DNA of 64,000 nucleotides from Mucilaginibacter saanensis. GTDB taxonomy: Bacteria; Bacteroidota; Bacteroidia; Sphingobacteriales; Sphingobacteriaceae. Where the stretch lies: contig NZ_JACHBZ010000008.1 in NCBI RefSeq assembly GCF_014200575.1, forward strand, positions 62,001-126,000. The letters run 5' to 3'. The first letter of the stretch is position 1. The number at the start of each line of letters is the position of its first letter. The notes below the pieces were generated by a model. The model saw only the letters and a program-made list of their open reading frames with translations. It did no database searches and was not told the origin of the DNA. Below, one piece after another: positions 27,182 through 35,497 of this stretch. The position numbers and the translations under genes were made by a program.

Positions 27182-28408
27182 TTATTGGATATTCTTTTTG
27201 GGCTTCTTTTTATTAAAACGCCTGTTGGGTTTGTTTTTAGAATCGGAGCGCTCATGCGGTTGAACGGGATGCGGCTGTATAGATGCAAGTTCATCAGGTA
27301 AACCAATCAAACGGATAGGTTTTTCAATTAGTTGTTCAATGTTTTTCAGCTTGCGCTCATCGCGGTGGTTCACAAAGGTGATGGCAGTACCAGTGGTAGC
27401 GGCACGCGCCGTGCGGCCAATGCGGTGAATATAATCTTCCGGATCGCCGGGAACATCGTAGTTGATCACCAGGTCAATTCCTTCTACATCAATACCGCGC
27501 GACAGGGCATCGGTACCAATAATTACGGGTAACTGTTTGTTTTTAAATTTGAGTAGTATCTCTTCGCGTTCTTTTTGCTCCAGATCAGAGTGAAAAGCCA
27601 TGGCGTTAATTTTAACCGCCTTAAGCTCTTTGTATAATGATTTTACGATCTCTTTTCTTGATGCAAAAATAATAGTACTGGTATAGGCAGAGTCACGCAG
27701 GATAAGCTGTAACAAAGGTGTTTTTTGCTGGTCATGTAAGCGGTAGATCTGCTGATCGATACCCACGGCAGGCTGCGATATTGCAATGTTGATCTGTTGA
27801 GGATCTTTCAGCACCGATTTGGCCAGCGAGCGTATACGCCCCGGCATGGTTGCCGAAAATAACAGCGTTTGCCTGGTTTTGGGCAGGTAGCTGATGATCT
27901 TCATAATATCGTCAGAGAAACCCATGTCCAGCATGCGGTCGGCCTCGTCCAATATCAGGTGAGTTAGGTGGTTAAGTTTTAAAACGCCCGATGTAAGGTG
28001 TGCTATAAGACGGCCGGGAGTGGCAATAATAATATTTACATTATTTTGAATGCCGCGGCGCTGCTGCTCATAAGCCATGCCATCGCCACCGCCAAATACG
28101 GCTATGGAGCTAACGCCGGTAAAATAGGCCAAACCCTCAACCTGCTGGTCAATTTGCTGGGCAAGCTCACGGGTTGGTGCTAAAATAAGCGCGCTGGTAT
28201 GGTGTTTATTGGTGCTGCTGATGTGGTTTAAAACAGGCAATAAATAGGCGCCTGTTTTTCCTGTACCGGTTTGTGCGCAGGCAATAAGGTCCTGTCCGCT
28301 TAAAATAACCGGAATGGCCATTTCCTGTATAGGCGTAGGGGTGGTAAACCCCATACTTTGTATGCCTTCAAATAATTGTTCGTTGAAATTAAAATCCTGA
28401 AACGTCAC
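27182..28408 (-). CDS. DEAD-box RNA helicase, RhlE-like
   Basis: 408 aa. Q motif FTTPTPIQEMAIP, motif I AQTGTGKTG, PTRELAQQ, motif II LDEADRMLD, motif III FSATMP, and motif VI HRIGRTARA are all intact. A short basic tail (KNKPNRRFNKKKPKKNIQ) probably helps RNA binding. It is expected to unwind RNA during ribosome assembly or mRNA decay, often at low temperature. A GH43 gene follows only 1 bp later, an odd functional pairing that may just be compact packing. Confidence 0.93.
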   Translation of the reverse strand: MTFQDFNFNEQLFEGIQSMGFTTPTPIQEMAIPVILSGQDLIACAQTGTGKTGAYLLPVLNHISSTNKHHTSALILAPTRELAQQIDQQVEGLAYFTGVSSIAVFGGGDGMAYEQQRRGIQNNVNIIIATPGRLIAHLTSGVLKLNHLTHLILDEADRMLDMGFSDDIMKIISYLPKTRQTLLFSATMPGRIRSLAKSVLKDPQQINIAISQPAVGIDQQIYRLHDQQKTPLLQLILRDSAYTSTIIFASRKEIVKSLYKELKAVKINAMAFHSDLEQKEREEILLKFKNKQLPVIIGTDALSRGIDVEGIDLVINYDVPGDPEDYIHRIGRTARAATTGTAITFVNHRDERKLKNIEQLIEKPIRLIGLPDELASIQPHPVQPHERSDSKNKPNRRFNKKKPKKNIQ

Positions 28409-28501
28409 TATATGTTGTTAGTAAATTATGCAAGGTATGAAAATTTGTTGTTTAAATAGCAATTAAGCAGGGTGATAGCTAAGTGAGGGGATAATAGTTT
28501 A

Positions 28502-28574
28502 TCATGCCGAATGAAGTGAAGCATCTATCCGGCAATATTAAAGCCTGCGAATAGATCCTTCGTTCAGGATGACA
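28502..28574. repeat. Imperfect palindromic repeat
   Basis: About 73 bp. TCATGCCGAATGAAGTGAAG at the left is mirrored by CTTCGTTCAGGATGACA at the right, with internal ATCTAT / ATAGAT arms. It sits just downstream of the CBS gene (minus strand) and upstream of the helicase gene, so it may mark the 3' end of the CBS transcript. Same family as 26077-26156. Confidence 0.75.
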
Positions 28575-28608
28575 AATTAATACAAGTTACAGGCACAACA
28601 CGAGTGTC

Positions 28609-29037
28609 TTATGAATGTATATAAGTCTTTAATTGTTCAATGGTTTCCAGCTGCGATAATATGGTTTCGGTAACCAGGTCATTGATGGATATAATGCCGC
28701 ACAGGCTATCATCAATAAATACCGGCAGGTAACGGATATTGCTCTCGCTCATGATATGCATACAGGTTTCAATGGAGTTTTCCGGAACTATACGCGGTAA
28801 CCCGGTGCTCATGATTTCGCGTACTAGGGTTTCGTGTGATGATTTTCCTTTCAGGATAACTTTCCTGGCATAATCGCGCTCCGTCATCAGGCCAACATAG
28901 TCGCCATCTTCCATCACCACAACTGAGCCGATGTTTTTATCGGCCATTAATCTTAAAGCATCTAAAACAGATGTACCGGCATCAATGGTGATCACGCGGC
29001 CACCCTTGCGCGCAAGGATATTTGAAACTTTTATCAT
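28609..29037 (-). CDS. CBS-domain pair protein
   Basis: 142 aa made of two CBS domains: residues about 5-65 (ITIDAGTSVLDALRLMADKN, VVMEDGDYVGLMTERDYARK) and 72-130 (IVPENSIETCMHIMSESNIR, then LPVFIDDSLCGIISINDLV). Stand-alone CBS pairs bind adenine nucleotides and regulate partner proteins; the partner is not evident here. The gene appears to be monocistronic. Confidence 0.88.
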   Translation of the reverse strand: MIKVSNILARKGGRVITIDAGTSVLDALRLMADKNIGSVVVMEDGDYVGLMTERDYARKVILKGKSSHETLVREIMSTGLPRIVPENSIETCMHIMSESNIRYLPVFIDDSLCGIISINDLVTETILSQLETIEQLKTYIHS

Positions 29038-29335
29038 GATACTCAGGTTAAATTTAAGGATTGGCTTTGATCAAATATAATAAAACAGAATTGAAAAACA
29101 AACGAATAGCTCAGTATAAATATCAACAATACAGCATTTTAAATATTAGCAAACCCTACTTATGCCCCATTACCCGGGCCGTAGCTTTTACGTTTGCTTG
29201 ACACGAAATATAGCAACCGCAAAAAGAATAATATCTAATATTGCCTGCTCAATTCTTAACAGTATTTTAACATGATATTGGTAAGTATAATTGATTTTAA
29301 TTCATTTACTATCGGTTAAAATAATACATATCAAA

Positions 29336-30382
29336 TTGATCAATTTACCCCTTTGGGCGGCTTTAAAAAAAGGCGCCCGCCATATTAAATTTTATACGCT
29401 GCTTTGCTGCCTTACGGGCTTTACATTGCCCAGCAAATTGTTGGCAAAAGCCTTGGTTATTACACCTTCCGGCACATTCATGGCTGCGGATACTACTGCT
29501 GATTCGGCCCTGCTTAAAAAGCGCCTGATCAATAATGCATTTGATGATATCTTTATGCAGAATTTGCGCGTATCTGAAGGTGGTAACGATTATTTTAACA
29601 AGGTAAAAACCCTCTTAACGGCAGATCTGGCCCCTAACTTCGTCTTATTTAGTACGCCGAAGTCACGTTTTTTTGCAGTATTTACCCCGCGGGTGAAAAT
29701 ACGCCTGCTTGATTCGCGCGGGGCACCGGTAAAGTCGCCAAGTTTTATGCCCGGCGCAACCGTATTTTACAGGCTTAATGAGGATACCTATAAACCAGAG
29801 TTTTTATCTTTTGGTTATTCGCACCACTCCAACGGTGTACGGGGCCCATCATTAAACCCGGATGGCAGCTTTAACCGCGACAGTGGAAAGTTTACCACCA
29901 ACTTTTATACCCTTACCTATTACACGGGTAAAAGAATTGATAAGCAGGACCTGATCATTAACCGTTATGATAACCTGGCACTTGAAGTACACGCCGGTTT
30001 GTTTGGCCTGGGCATGTCTGAAGGGTTAAAAGGGCATTACGGGTTTATAAGAGTTAACGGCAGCCGCATGTATAATTTTGCAAAAGCTTATGACGATCCG
30101 TTGGAGAAGGGCAAAAAGACCTATAAAAACTGGCAACGCATCCGGTTTGATTTTGCCTACATTGCCGATAAATACGATAACTACTCGGCCGTTGATTTTA
30201 AAAAACGGCTCAACGTAAGTCTCAGATATTATTACCAGTTTCCTTTTATGCCAAGTGCAGCCCTGATGTTTGGTGGCGGTTACCGCGGACAGGACGACTA
30301 TAACCAGTTTTTTGAGGATAGCTATGGCTATATCACCATTGGTTTAGCCTCCAACTTATCGTTCAATCCGCATCAGCATTAA
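29336..30382 (+). CDS. OMPLA-like outer membrane phospholipase A
   Basis: About 348 aa if translation starts at the TTG at 29336; another in-frame TTG at 29291 is possible, and no ATG precedes the hydrophobic segment FYTLLCCLTGFTLPSKLL, which looks like the signal. The barrel region carries the OMPLA active-site pattern YSHHSNG and, 14 residues after the Ser-Asn-Gly, SFNR, matching the E. coli PldA HQSNG...SWNR arrangement. Thus His, Ser and Asn of the catalytic triad appear conserved. It would hydrolyse membrane phospholipids. The start choice is uncertain; the family call is from motif and beta-barrel-like alternation. Confidence 0.75.
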   Translation: MINLPLWAALKKGARHIKFYTLLCCLTGFTLPSKLLAKALVITPSGTFMAADTTADSALLKKRLINNAFDDIFMQNLRVSEGGNDYFNKVKTLLTADLAPNFVLFSTPKSRFFAVFTPRVKIRLLDSRGAPVKSPSFMPGATVFYRLNEDTYKPEFLSFGYSHHSNGVRGPSLNPDGSFNRDSGKFTTNFYTLTYYTGKRIDKQDLIINRYDNLALEVHAGLFGLGMSEGLKGHYGFIRVNGSRMYNFAKAYDDPLEKGKKTYKNWQRIRFDFAYIADKYDNYSAVDFKKRLNVSLRYYYQFPFMPSAALMFGGGYRGQDDYNQFFEDSYGYITIGLASNLSFNPHQH

Positions 30383-30541
30383 GCCTTAAATAAGAGTATT
30401 TGTATGTATATCCATATTTTTACAATACGGGTTACAGCTATTTGTAATTTATTTTAAAAATAATCGTTTTAGCATTGAAAAAAAGCAGATATATTTAGCC
30501 CACCTAAAGGGTATATCGAAACTAATTCTAAAACTTTTATA

Positions 30542-31213
30542 ATGAAAAAAAACTTTTTAAGCCTTTTGGCTATCCCTGCCCTGCATTTTGCGGTATCGGC
30601 ACAAACTAAAGGTTACAAATCACTGTTTGATGGTAAAACAACTACCGGATGGCACACTTATTTAAAGTCTGACGCGGGTGCATGGAAAGTGGTTGATGGC
30701 GCACTGCAGCTTGACCCTAATGCCGAAGGACAAGGCGATCTGGTTACTGATGGTGAGTACGAAAATTACGAACTTAAAATTGATTGGAAAATTTCAACCA
30801 CAGGCAATAGCGGGATTATTTTTGGCGTACATGAAGATCCTAAATTCAAAGAAACCTACCAGACCGGTATTGAAATGCAGGTGCTTGATAACAAGGCCGC
30901 ATCTGATAATAAACTGGCTAACCACCTTGCCGGTTCTTTATATGATATGAAAGCTCCATCGGCTGATGTTGCCAAACCTGCCGGCGAATGGAACTCTGTA
31001 GTATTACGCAAAAAAGACGGTCACCTTACTTTTTGGTTAAACGGAACCAAGATTGTTGAAACCCAGATGGGCAGCGACGAATGGAAAGCCATGATTGACA
31101 AGAGCAAGTTTAAAACCTGGGCTGATTTTGCAAAATATCCAAAAGGCCACATAGCCTTGCAGGATCATAACCATGAGGTTGCTTTCCGTAATATCTCTAT
31201 CAAACAATTATAA
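30542..31213 (+). CDS. DUF1080 (3-keto-disaccharide hydrolase-type) exported protein
   Basis: 223 aa with a signal peptide (MKKNFLSLLAIPALHFAVSA). It is a single LamG-like beta-sandwich of the DUF1080 family: YKSLFDGKTTTGWHTY, then GNSGIIFGVHEDP and WNSVVLRKKDGHLTFWLNG. Members of this family were recently linked to hydrolysis of 3-keto-glycosides. The GMC oxidoreductase and its small subunit 130 bp downstream could supply such 3-keto sugars. It has its own terminator at 31283-31309, so it is a separate transcript. Confidence 0.88.
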   Translation: MKKNFLSLLAIPALHFAVSAQTKGYKSLFDGKTTTGWHTYLKSDAGAWKVVDGALQLDPNAEGQGDLVTDGEYENYELKIDWKISTTGNSGIIFGVHEDPKFKETYQTGIEMQVLDNKAASDNKLANHLAGSLYDMKAPSADVAKPAGEWNSVVLRKKDGHLTFWLNGTKIVETQMGSDEWKAMIDKSKFKTWADFAKYPKGHIALQDHNHEVAFRNISIKQL

Positions 31214-31282
31214 TATTTTTAAACAATAGCATATTTAACGCATAGCGTTCAATATATTTATACCATAAAACCAAAGTTAATG

Positions 31283-31309
31283 AAACGCATGCGGTGAGCA
31301 TGCGTTTTT
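31283..31309 (+). terminator. Rho-independent terminator of the DUF1080 gene
   Basis: A 10-bp stem (AAACGCATGC / GCATGCGTTT) with a 5-nt loop, followed by TTC. It lies 70 bp after the DUF1080 stop and 35 bp before the GMC gene start. Confidence 0.85.
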
Positions 31310-31343
31310 CTTCTCCTCAACAGAAGATACATTTGATATCATT

Positions 31344-33077
31344 ATGAGCGATCTACAAATCAAAAAATCAACCACCACTTATGATGTGGTAATTGTTGGT
31401 TCGGGTGCCGGTGGAGGTATGGCTGGTTATGTTTTGGCCAATGCCGGTGTAAAAGTATTAATGCTGGAGGCCGGTGCCTATTTTGACCCGGCTAAAGATT
31501 CGCAGCAGCTGAAATGGCCATGGGAATCTCCACGCCGTGGTGCGGGTACCACCCGTCCGTTTGGTGATTTTGATGCTGCCTATGGCGGCTGGGAGCTAGA
31601 AGGCGAACCATATACTACTAAAGATAAAACAGAGTTTTTCTGGTTCCGCTCACGTATGCTGGGCGGCCGTACCAACCACTGGGGGCGTATTTCATTACGT
31701 ATGGGCCCGCATGACTTTAAAAGCCGTGACGGCCTTACCGATGATTGGCCAATAACCTATGATGATGTGAAACCTTATTATGATAAGGTTGACAGGCTGA
31801 TAGGTGTTTACGGCACAAAGGAAGGTTTGGAGAACGAACCTGACGGTATATTTTTACCTCCGCCAAAACCAAGGCTTAATGAGCTGTACATTGTGCAGGG
31901 GGCTAAAAAGGCAGGCGTGAAAATTATACCCGGTCGTGGTGCTGTGTTAACAGAAGCGCTGCCGGGTAATAAAGATCGTGGTGCTTGTTTCTTTTGCGGG
32001 CAATGCGGCCGTAGCTGTAAAATCTATGGCGATTTCTCGGCATCATCATGTTTGGTAATACCTGCTATTAAAACCGGCAATTTAAAGGTAATCACCAATG
32101 CTATGGTAAGGGAAGTGATCACCAATAAAGAGGGCTTGGCTACCGGTGTATCATACGTTAGTAAAGAAGATATGCAGGAATATCAGGTAAATGCTAAAAC
32201 GGTAATACTTGGTGCCAGTGCGGGCGAATCGGCCAGGATCCTGCTTAACTCAAAATCGGCAGAACATCCGGGTGGTTTAGCCAATAGCAGCGGTGTTGTA
32301 GGGCGTTACCTGCATGATTCAACCGGATCAAGTGCGGGTGGTTTTCTACCGCAACTGATGGATCGTAAGCGTTACAACGAAGACGGTGCCGGTAGCGTGC
32401 ATATCTATTCGCCATGGTGGCTTGATAATAAAAAACTGGATTTCCCCCGCGGTTACCATATTGAATATGGTGGCGGTTTACACATGCCATCGTATGGCTT
32501 TGGCAGCGGTATTCAGAATATGAATGGTATGGTTCCTGATCGTAGCGGTAATAAGAAAGAGGCGGGCGGTTATGGTGCATCATTAAAAGATGATTACCGC
32601 CGTTTTTATGGTACACAGTTTGGTATGGCCGGTCGTGGTACTGCCATAGCCCGTTATGATAACTATTGCGAAATTGATCCTAACGTGGTTGATAAATATG
32701 GTATCCCGGTATTGCGTTTCCATTATAAATGGGCCGATGACGAGATTAAGCAAGCCAAACACATGCAGGAAACCTTCCAGGAAATTATGCATAACATGGG
32801 CGCTATTTATGGCGGTCCGCAAGGTCCGGAAACCAATTACGGGTTAGAGGCGCCGGGTAAGATCATTCACGAAGTAGGAACCATACGGATGGGCGACGAT
32901 CCTAAAAAATCGGCCTTAAATAAATGGTGCCAGGCGCATGATTGTAAAAACCTGTTTGTGGTTGATGCTGCTCCGTTTGTACAACAGGGCGATAAAAACG
33001 CTACCTGGACAATATTGGCCATGTCAATGCGCACCGCTGAGTATATTTTACAGGAAAGAAAAAAATTAAACGTTTAA
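31344..33077 (+). CDS. GMC family oxidoreductase
   Basis: 577 aa. The N-terminal FAD-binding fold is VVIVGSGAGGGMAGYVLANA; RSRMLGGRTNHWG is the FAD-contact loop, and a Cys-rich insert (CFFCGQCGRSCKIYG, about residues 214-228) is present. The C-terminal GMC domain has HEVGTIRMGDD with the catalytic His and NATWTILAMSMR. Relatives oxidise sugars or cyclitols at C3 and pair with the gluconate-2-dehydrogenase-subunit-3 protein, whose gene starts 23 bp later. Electron transfer is probably to a membrane acceptor via that partner. No signal peptide is visible; export might be via the Tat signal of the partner. Confidence 0.92.
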   Translation: MSDLQIKKSTTTYDVVIVGSGAGGGMAGYVLANAGVKVLMLEAGAYFDPAKDSQQLKWPWESPRRGAGTTRPFGDFDAAYGGWELEGEPYTTKDKTEFFWFRSRMLGGRTNHWGRISLRMGPHDFKSRDGLTDDWPITYDDVKPYYDKVDRLIGVYGTKEGLENEPDGIFLPPPKPRLNELYIVQGAKKAGVKIIPGRGAVLTEALPGNKDRGACFFCGQCGRSCKIYGDFSASSCLVIPAIKTGNLKVITNAMVREVITNKEGLATGVSYVSKEDMQEYQVNAKTVILGASAGESARILLNSKSAEHPGGLANSSGVVGRYLHDSTGSSAGGFLPQLMDRKRYNEDGAGSVHIYSPWWLDNKKLDFPRGYHIEYGGGLHMPSYGFGSGIQNMNGMVPDRSGNKKEAGGYGASLKDDYRRFYGTQFGMAGRGTAIARYDNYCEIDPNVVDKYGIPVLRFHYKWADDEIKQAKHMQETFQEIMHNMGAIYGGPQGPETNYGLEAPGKIIHEVGTIRMGDDPKKSALNKWCQAHDCKNLFVVDAAPFVQQGDKNATWTILAMSMRTAEYILQERKKLNV

Positions 33078-33100
33078 CAAGTTATCCATAGCAATTTATT

Positions 33101-33736
33101 ATGAACAGACGTGACTCCCTCAAAGCACTAGGCTTAAGCACACTTTCAGCAGGATTATTGCTGGAGGCCTGTAAAACCGACAACAAAAAAGCCGCTGAAG
33201 AAACTGCACCGGCAACTGCCGAAGCAGAAGCCGGCAGGCAGCCTTTTGAAGTGGAGCGGGATAAAAAACTTAACGCTGATAAGTTTTTTACAGCCGCCGA
33301 AATGGCAACTATAACCCTATTGACTGATATTATTATCCCTAAGGACGAAAAATCAGGCAGCGCATCTGATGCCAAGGTGCCCGATTTTATTGAGTTTATT
33401 GTAAAAGATATTCCCGATCATCAAACCCCGATGCGCGGTGGTTTACGTTGGTTGGATATGCAATGTTTAAACCGTTTTGGTAAAACTTTTACAGATAGCT
33501 CCAAAGCGCAGCAAATAGAACTTATTGACCTGATAGCTTATCCAAACAAAGCCAAGCCAGAAATGGGACAGGGTGTAGCCTTCTTTAACCGCATGCGCGA
33601 TTTAACAGCTTCTGGCTTTTTTACCAGCGAAATAGGTGTTAAAGATGTTGGTTATGCAGGTAATGCTCCCAATAAGTGGACAGGTGTACCTGTCGATATA
33701 CTAAAGCATTATGGCATGGAAAATGTAAGTGCATAG
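33101..33736 (+). CDS. Gluconate 2-dehydrogenase subunit 3 family protein, Tat lipoprotein
   Basis: 211 aa. Starts with a twin-arginine stretch (MNRRDSLKALGLSTLSAG) that ends in the lipobox LLLEAC, so it is probably a Tat-exported lipoprotein. The domain from about residue 65 (FFTAAEMATITLLTDIIIPK, DFIEFIVKDIP, GLRWLD) is the subunit-3 fold. It likely carries the GMC catalytic subunit across the membrane and anchors it. It is separated from the GMC gene by 23 bp and followed by a strong terminator. Confidence 0.9.
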   Translation: MNRRDSLKALGLSTLSAGLLLEACKTDNKKAAEETAPATAEAEAGRQPFEVERDKKLNADKFFTAAEMATITLLTDIIIPKDEKSGSASDAKVPDFIEFIVKDIPDHQTPMRGGLRWLDMQCLNRFGKTFTDSSKAQQIELIDLIAYPNKAKPEMGQGVAFFNRMRDLTASGFFTSEIGVKDVGYAGNAPNKWTGVPVDILKHYGMENVSA

Positions 33737-33755
33737 TATTCTCCATGTATTTTTT

Positions 33756-33791
33756 AAAAGCGTCTGCAGGTTTTTATCGGCAGGCGCTTTT
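33756..33791 (+). terminator. Rho-independent terminator of the GMC operon
   Basis: A 12-bp stem with one G-U pair (AAAAGCGTCTGC / GCAGGCGCTTTT), 12-nt loop, starting 20 bp after the small-subunit stop codon. Confidence 0.88.
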
Positions 33792-34059
33792 GGTTTATAG
33801 GGGTATTTGATACTCTCAAGTATTGAAGTAATGACGCTGATTCACAGTTTACTGTACACAATTTTGAACAGTTTTGACCAGGTATTGCCAAAATAACTAT
33901 GACAAAGGCGGTTTACGACTAAGGATATTGAAAAGGTTAATATACTTTCCTTTAAGTAAATCTAATTTTTAATTAGATTGCTGATATTCAGATACTTGAA
34001 TTGTTTTTAACTGTTGAATTATCATTGTTTTGTCAATTAGTGTTAGGGCAATATACCAT

Positions 34060-34165
34060 TTTGCCCTTTTGATACGTTTATCTACTTTGTAGGTTCACAC
34101 CTGCAAATAGTGATAAGGTTTAGGTTTAAAGCCCCCAAGCAGCGAGTGCAAGGGGGCTTTTATTT
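34060..34165 (+). ncRNA. Candidate small RNA with promoter and terminator in the 33792-34287 gap
   Basis: Within an otherwise featureless 496-bp gap, TTTG (34060-34063), 19 nt, then TACTTTG (34083-34089) resembles the Bacteroidetes promoter, though with a one-base shift in the -7 box. About 40 nt further is a perfect 9-bp terminator stem, AAAGCCCCC / GGGGGCTTT (34128-34160), followed by TATTTT. The predicted transcript is about 65-70 nt with no start codon. It could be a small RNA, or a premature-termination leader for the gene at 34288. The rest of the gap shows nothing. Confidence 0.4.
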
Positions 34166-34287
34166 TGTGCTAAAATTTCGGCAGTTCTCTACCATCATCA
34201 TAAATGTTTTATTTTGCAGATTGAAATTTAAAAGCTGTTCCGCGAGGTGGCTTTGTAGCTATATATCTATTGATTTTAATACCATAA

Positions 34288-34740
34288 ATGAGCGATCTGA
34301 AGAAAGAATTGTACGATATGTGTGTGAATTATGTGCGTAAAAGCATGGATGCCGCTGAATTAGGCATTAAAGAAGCACAAAAAGCATCAAACGAAGACAC
34401 TAAAAGCAGTGCCGGTGATAAATATGAAACAGGCCGTGCCATGATGCAGCAGGAAACCAACCGCAACCTGGCCCAGTTAAATGAGGCTAATAAATTAATG
34501 GTTGCCCTTAACCGCATCAGTACAACTGGCACAGCCGCAAAAGCAGAAACCGGCAGTGTGATTATAACCAGCAACGGTAATTTTTATCTGGCTATTAGTG
34601 CTGGTAGTCTGTTAGTTATGGGTAAAAATTATTTTGCAGTATCGCCGGCTTCGCCTGTTGGGTTAATGCTTACCGGTAAAACAGCGGGCGAAAGCTTTAC
34701 GCTTAATGGCAAATTGTATACTATTGAAGCTGTTAGCTGA
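34288..34740 (+). CDS. Small coiled-coil protein, GreA/GreB-like
   Basis: 150 aa. The N-terminal half is a charged helical hairpin (LYDMCVNYVRKSMDAAELGI, then NEDTKSSAGDKYETGRAMMQ) whose loop resembles the acidic tip of GreA-type transcription factors. The C-terminal half is a small beta domain (VIITSNGNFYLAISAG, TGKTAGESFTLNGKLYTI). Bacteroidetes homologues are often labelled 3-oxoacyl-ACP synthase, which the sequence does not support: no thiolase fold or catalytic Cys. A role at RNA polymerase is a guess from the shape. Confidence 0.6.
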   Translation: MSDLKKELYDMCVNYVRKSMDAAELGIKEAQKASNEDTKSSAGDKYETGRAMMQQETNRNLAQLNEANKLMVALNRISTTGTAAKAETGSVIITSNGNFYLAISAGSLLVMGKNYFAVSPASPVGLMLTGKTAGESFTLNGKLYTIEAVS

Positions 34741-34954
34741 GTCAATTTAACTCATATTTTACAAGATAATCAGGCGCGCCTATAACGATTATGAATATTA
34801 TTTTGTTTGAGTTAAATGGTATTTTAATTATTAAAAAAAAATAAAAACGTTCATTCACAAAATCTTGCAGTAATCATCAAATATCTATTACTATATTTGA
34901 TGTTAACAAAAGATGGCAAGTAAAATAATCTTGCTCATTATAAATTAAAGATTG

Positions 34955-35341
34955 ATGAACATATTTGTAGGAAGCCTTCCTTTTCAATTAGAGGAAGCCG
35001 ATTTAAAAGAGCTTTTTGAAGCGTATGGTGAAGTAAGCACCGTAAAATTAATTATTGACAGAGAATCCGGCAGAAGTAAAGGTTTCGGATTTGTTGAAAT
35101 GCCTGATGATGAGGCTGCTCAGACTGCTATTACCGGCTTAAACGGTTCTGAAGTTAGAGGCAGATCAATTGCAGTTAGCCAGGCTGAAGAAAAGAAACCG
35201 AATGATCGCAGAAGCGGCGGCGGTGGTGGTTATGGCGGCAACCGTGGCGGCGGTGGTGGCTATGGCGGCAACCGTGGTGGTGGTGGCGGTGGCTACTCAA
35301 AAGATAATAACAGAGGCGGCGGCGGTGGCGGCCGTTGGTAA
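34955..35341 (+). CDS. RRM-type RNA-binding protein with glycine-rich tail
   Basis: 128 aa from the ATG at 34955. Residues 1-80 are one RRM: RNP2 is MNIFVGSLPF and RNP1 is KGFGFVEM. The C-terminal 45 residues are low-complexity RGG/YGG repeats (two near-identical YGGNRGGGGG units), typical of bacterial cold-induced RRM proteins. It likely binds mRNA and helps translation under cold or stress. A consensus -7 box TATATTTG at 34892-34899 predicts a leader of about 50 nt, and a terminator follows. Confidence 0.92.
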   Translation: MNIFVGSLPFQLEEADLKELFEAYGEVSTVKLIIDRESGRSKGFGFVEMPDDEAAQTAITGLNGSEVRGRSIAVSQAEEKKPNDRRSGGGGGYGGNRGGGGGYGGNRGGGGGGYSKDNNRGGGGGGRW

Positions 35342-35352
35342 AATATAAACTG

Positions 35353-35390
35353 AAATAAAACACCGGGTAATATTATCTGGTGTTTTATTT
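35353..35390 (+). terminator. Rho-independent terminator of the RRM gene
   Basis: A perfect 12-bp stem (AAATAAAACACC / GGTGTTTTATTT) with a 14-nt loop, 12 bp after the stop codon. The A/T-rich ends allow bidirectional use, but the convergent kinase gene ends 108 bp further on. Confidence 0.88.
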
Positions 35391-35497
35391 TGATGAGTAT
35401 ATCCTAATTATCGGTTTTTCGGAGCATTACCAACGGTGGTTTTTTTACCGGTATGAGCTTGCTTTATCAAAAAATACGCTCCCTATCCCATACCATC

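Noticed and set aside
34288..34740. 3-oxoacyl-ACP synthase, a label often given to such proteins
   Set aside because: At 150 aa with a coiled coil and no thiolase fold or active-site Cys, the sequence does not support this activity.
35216..35340. Glycine-codon repeats resembling a small repeat array
   Set aside because: They encode the RGG/YGG tail of the RRM protein in frame and are ordinary low-complexity coding repeats.
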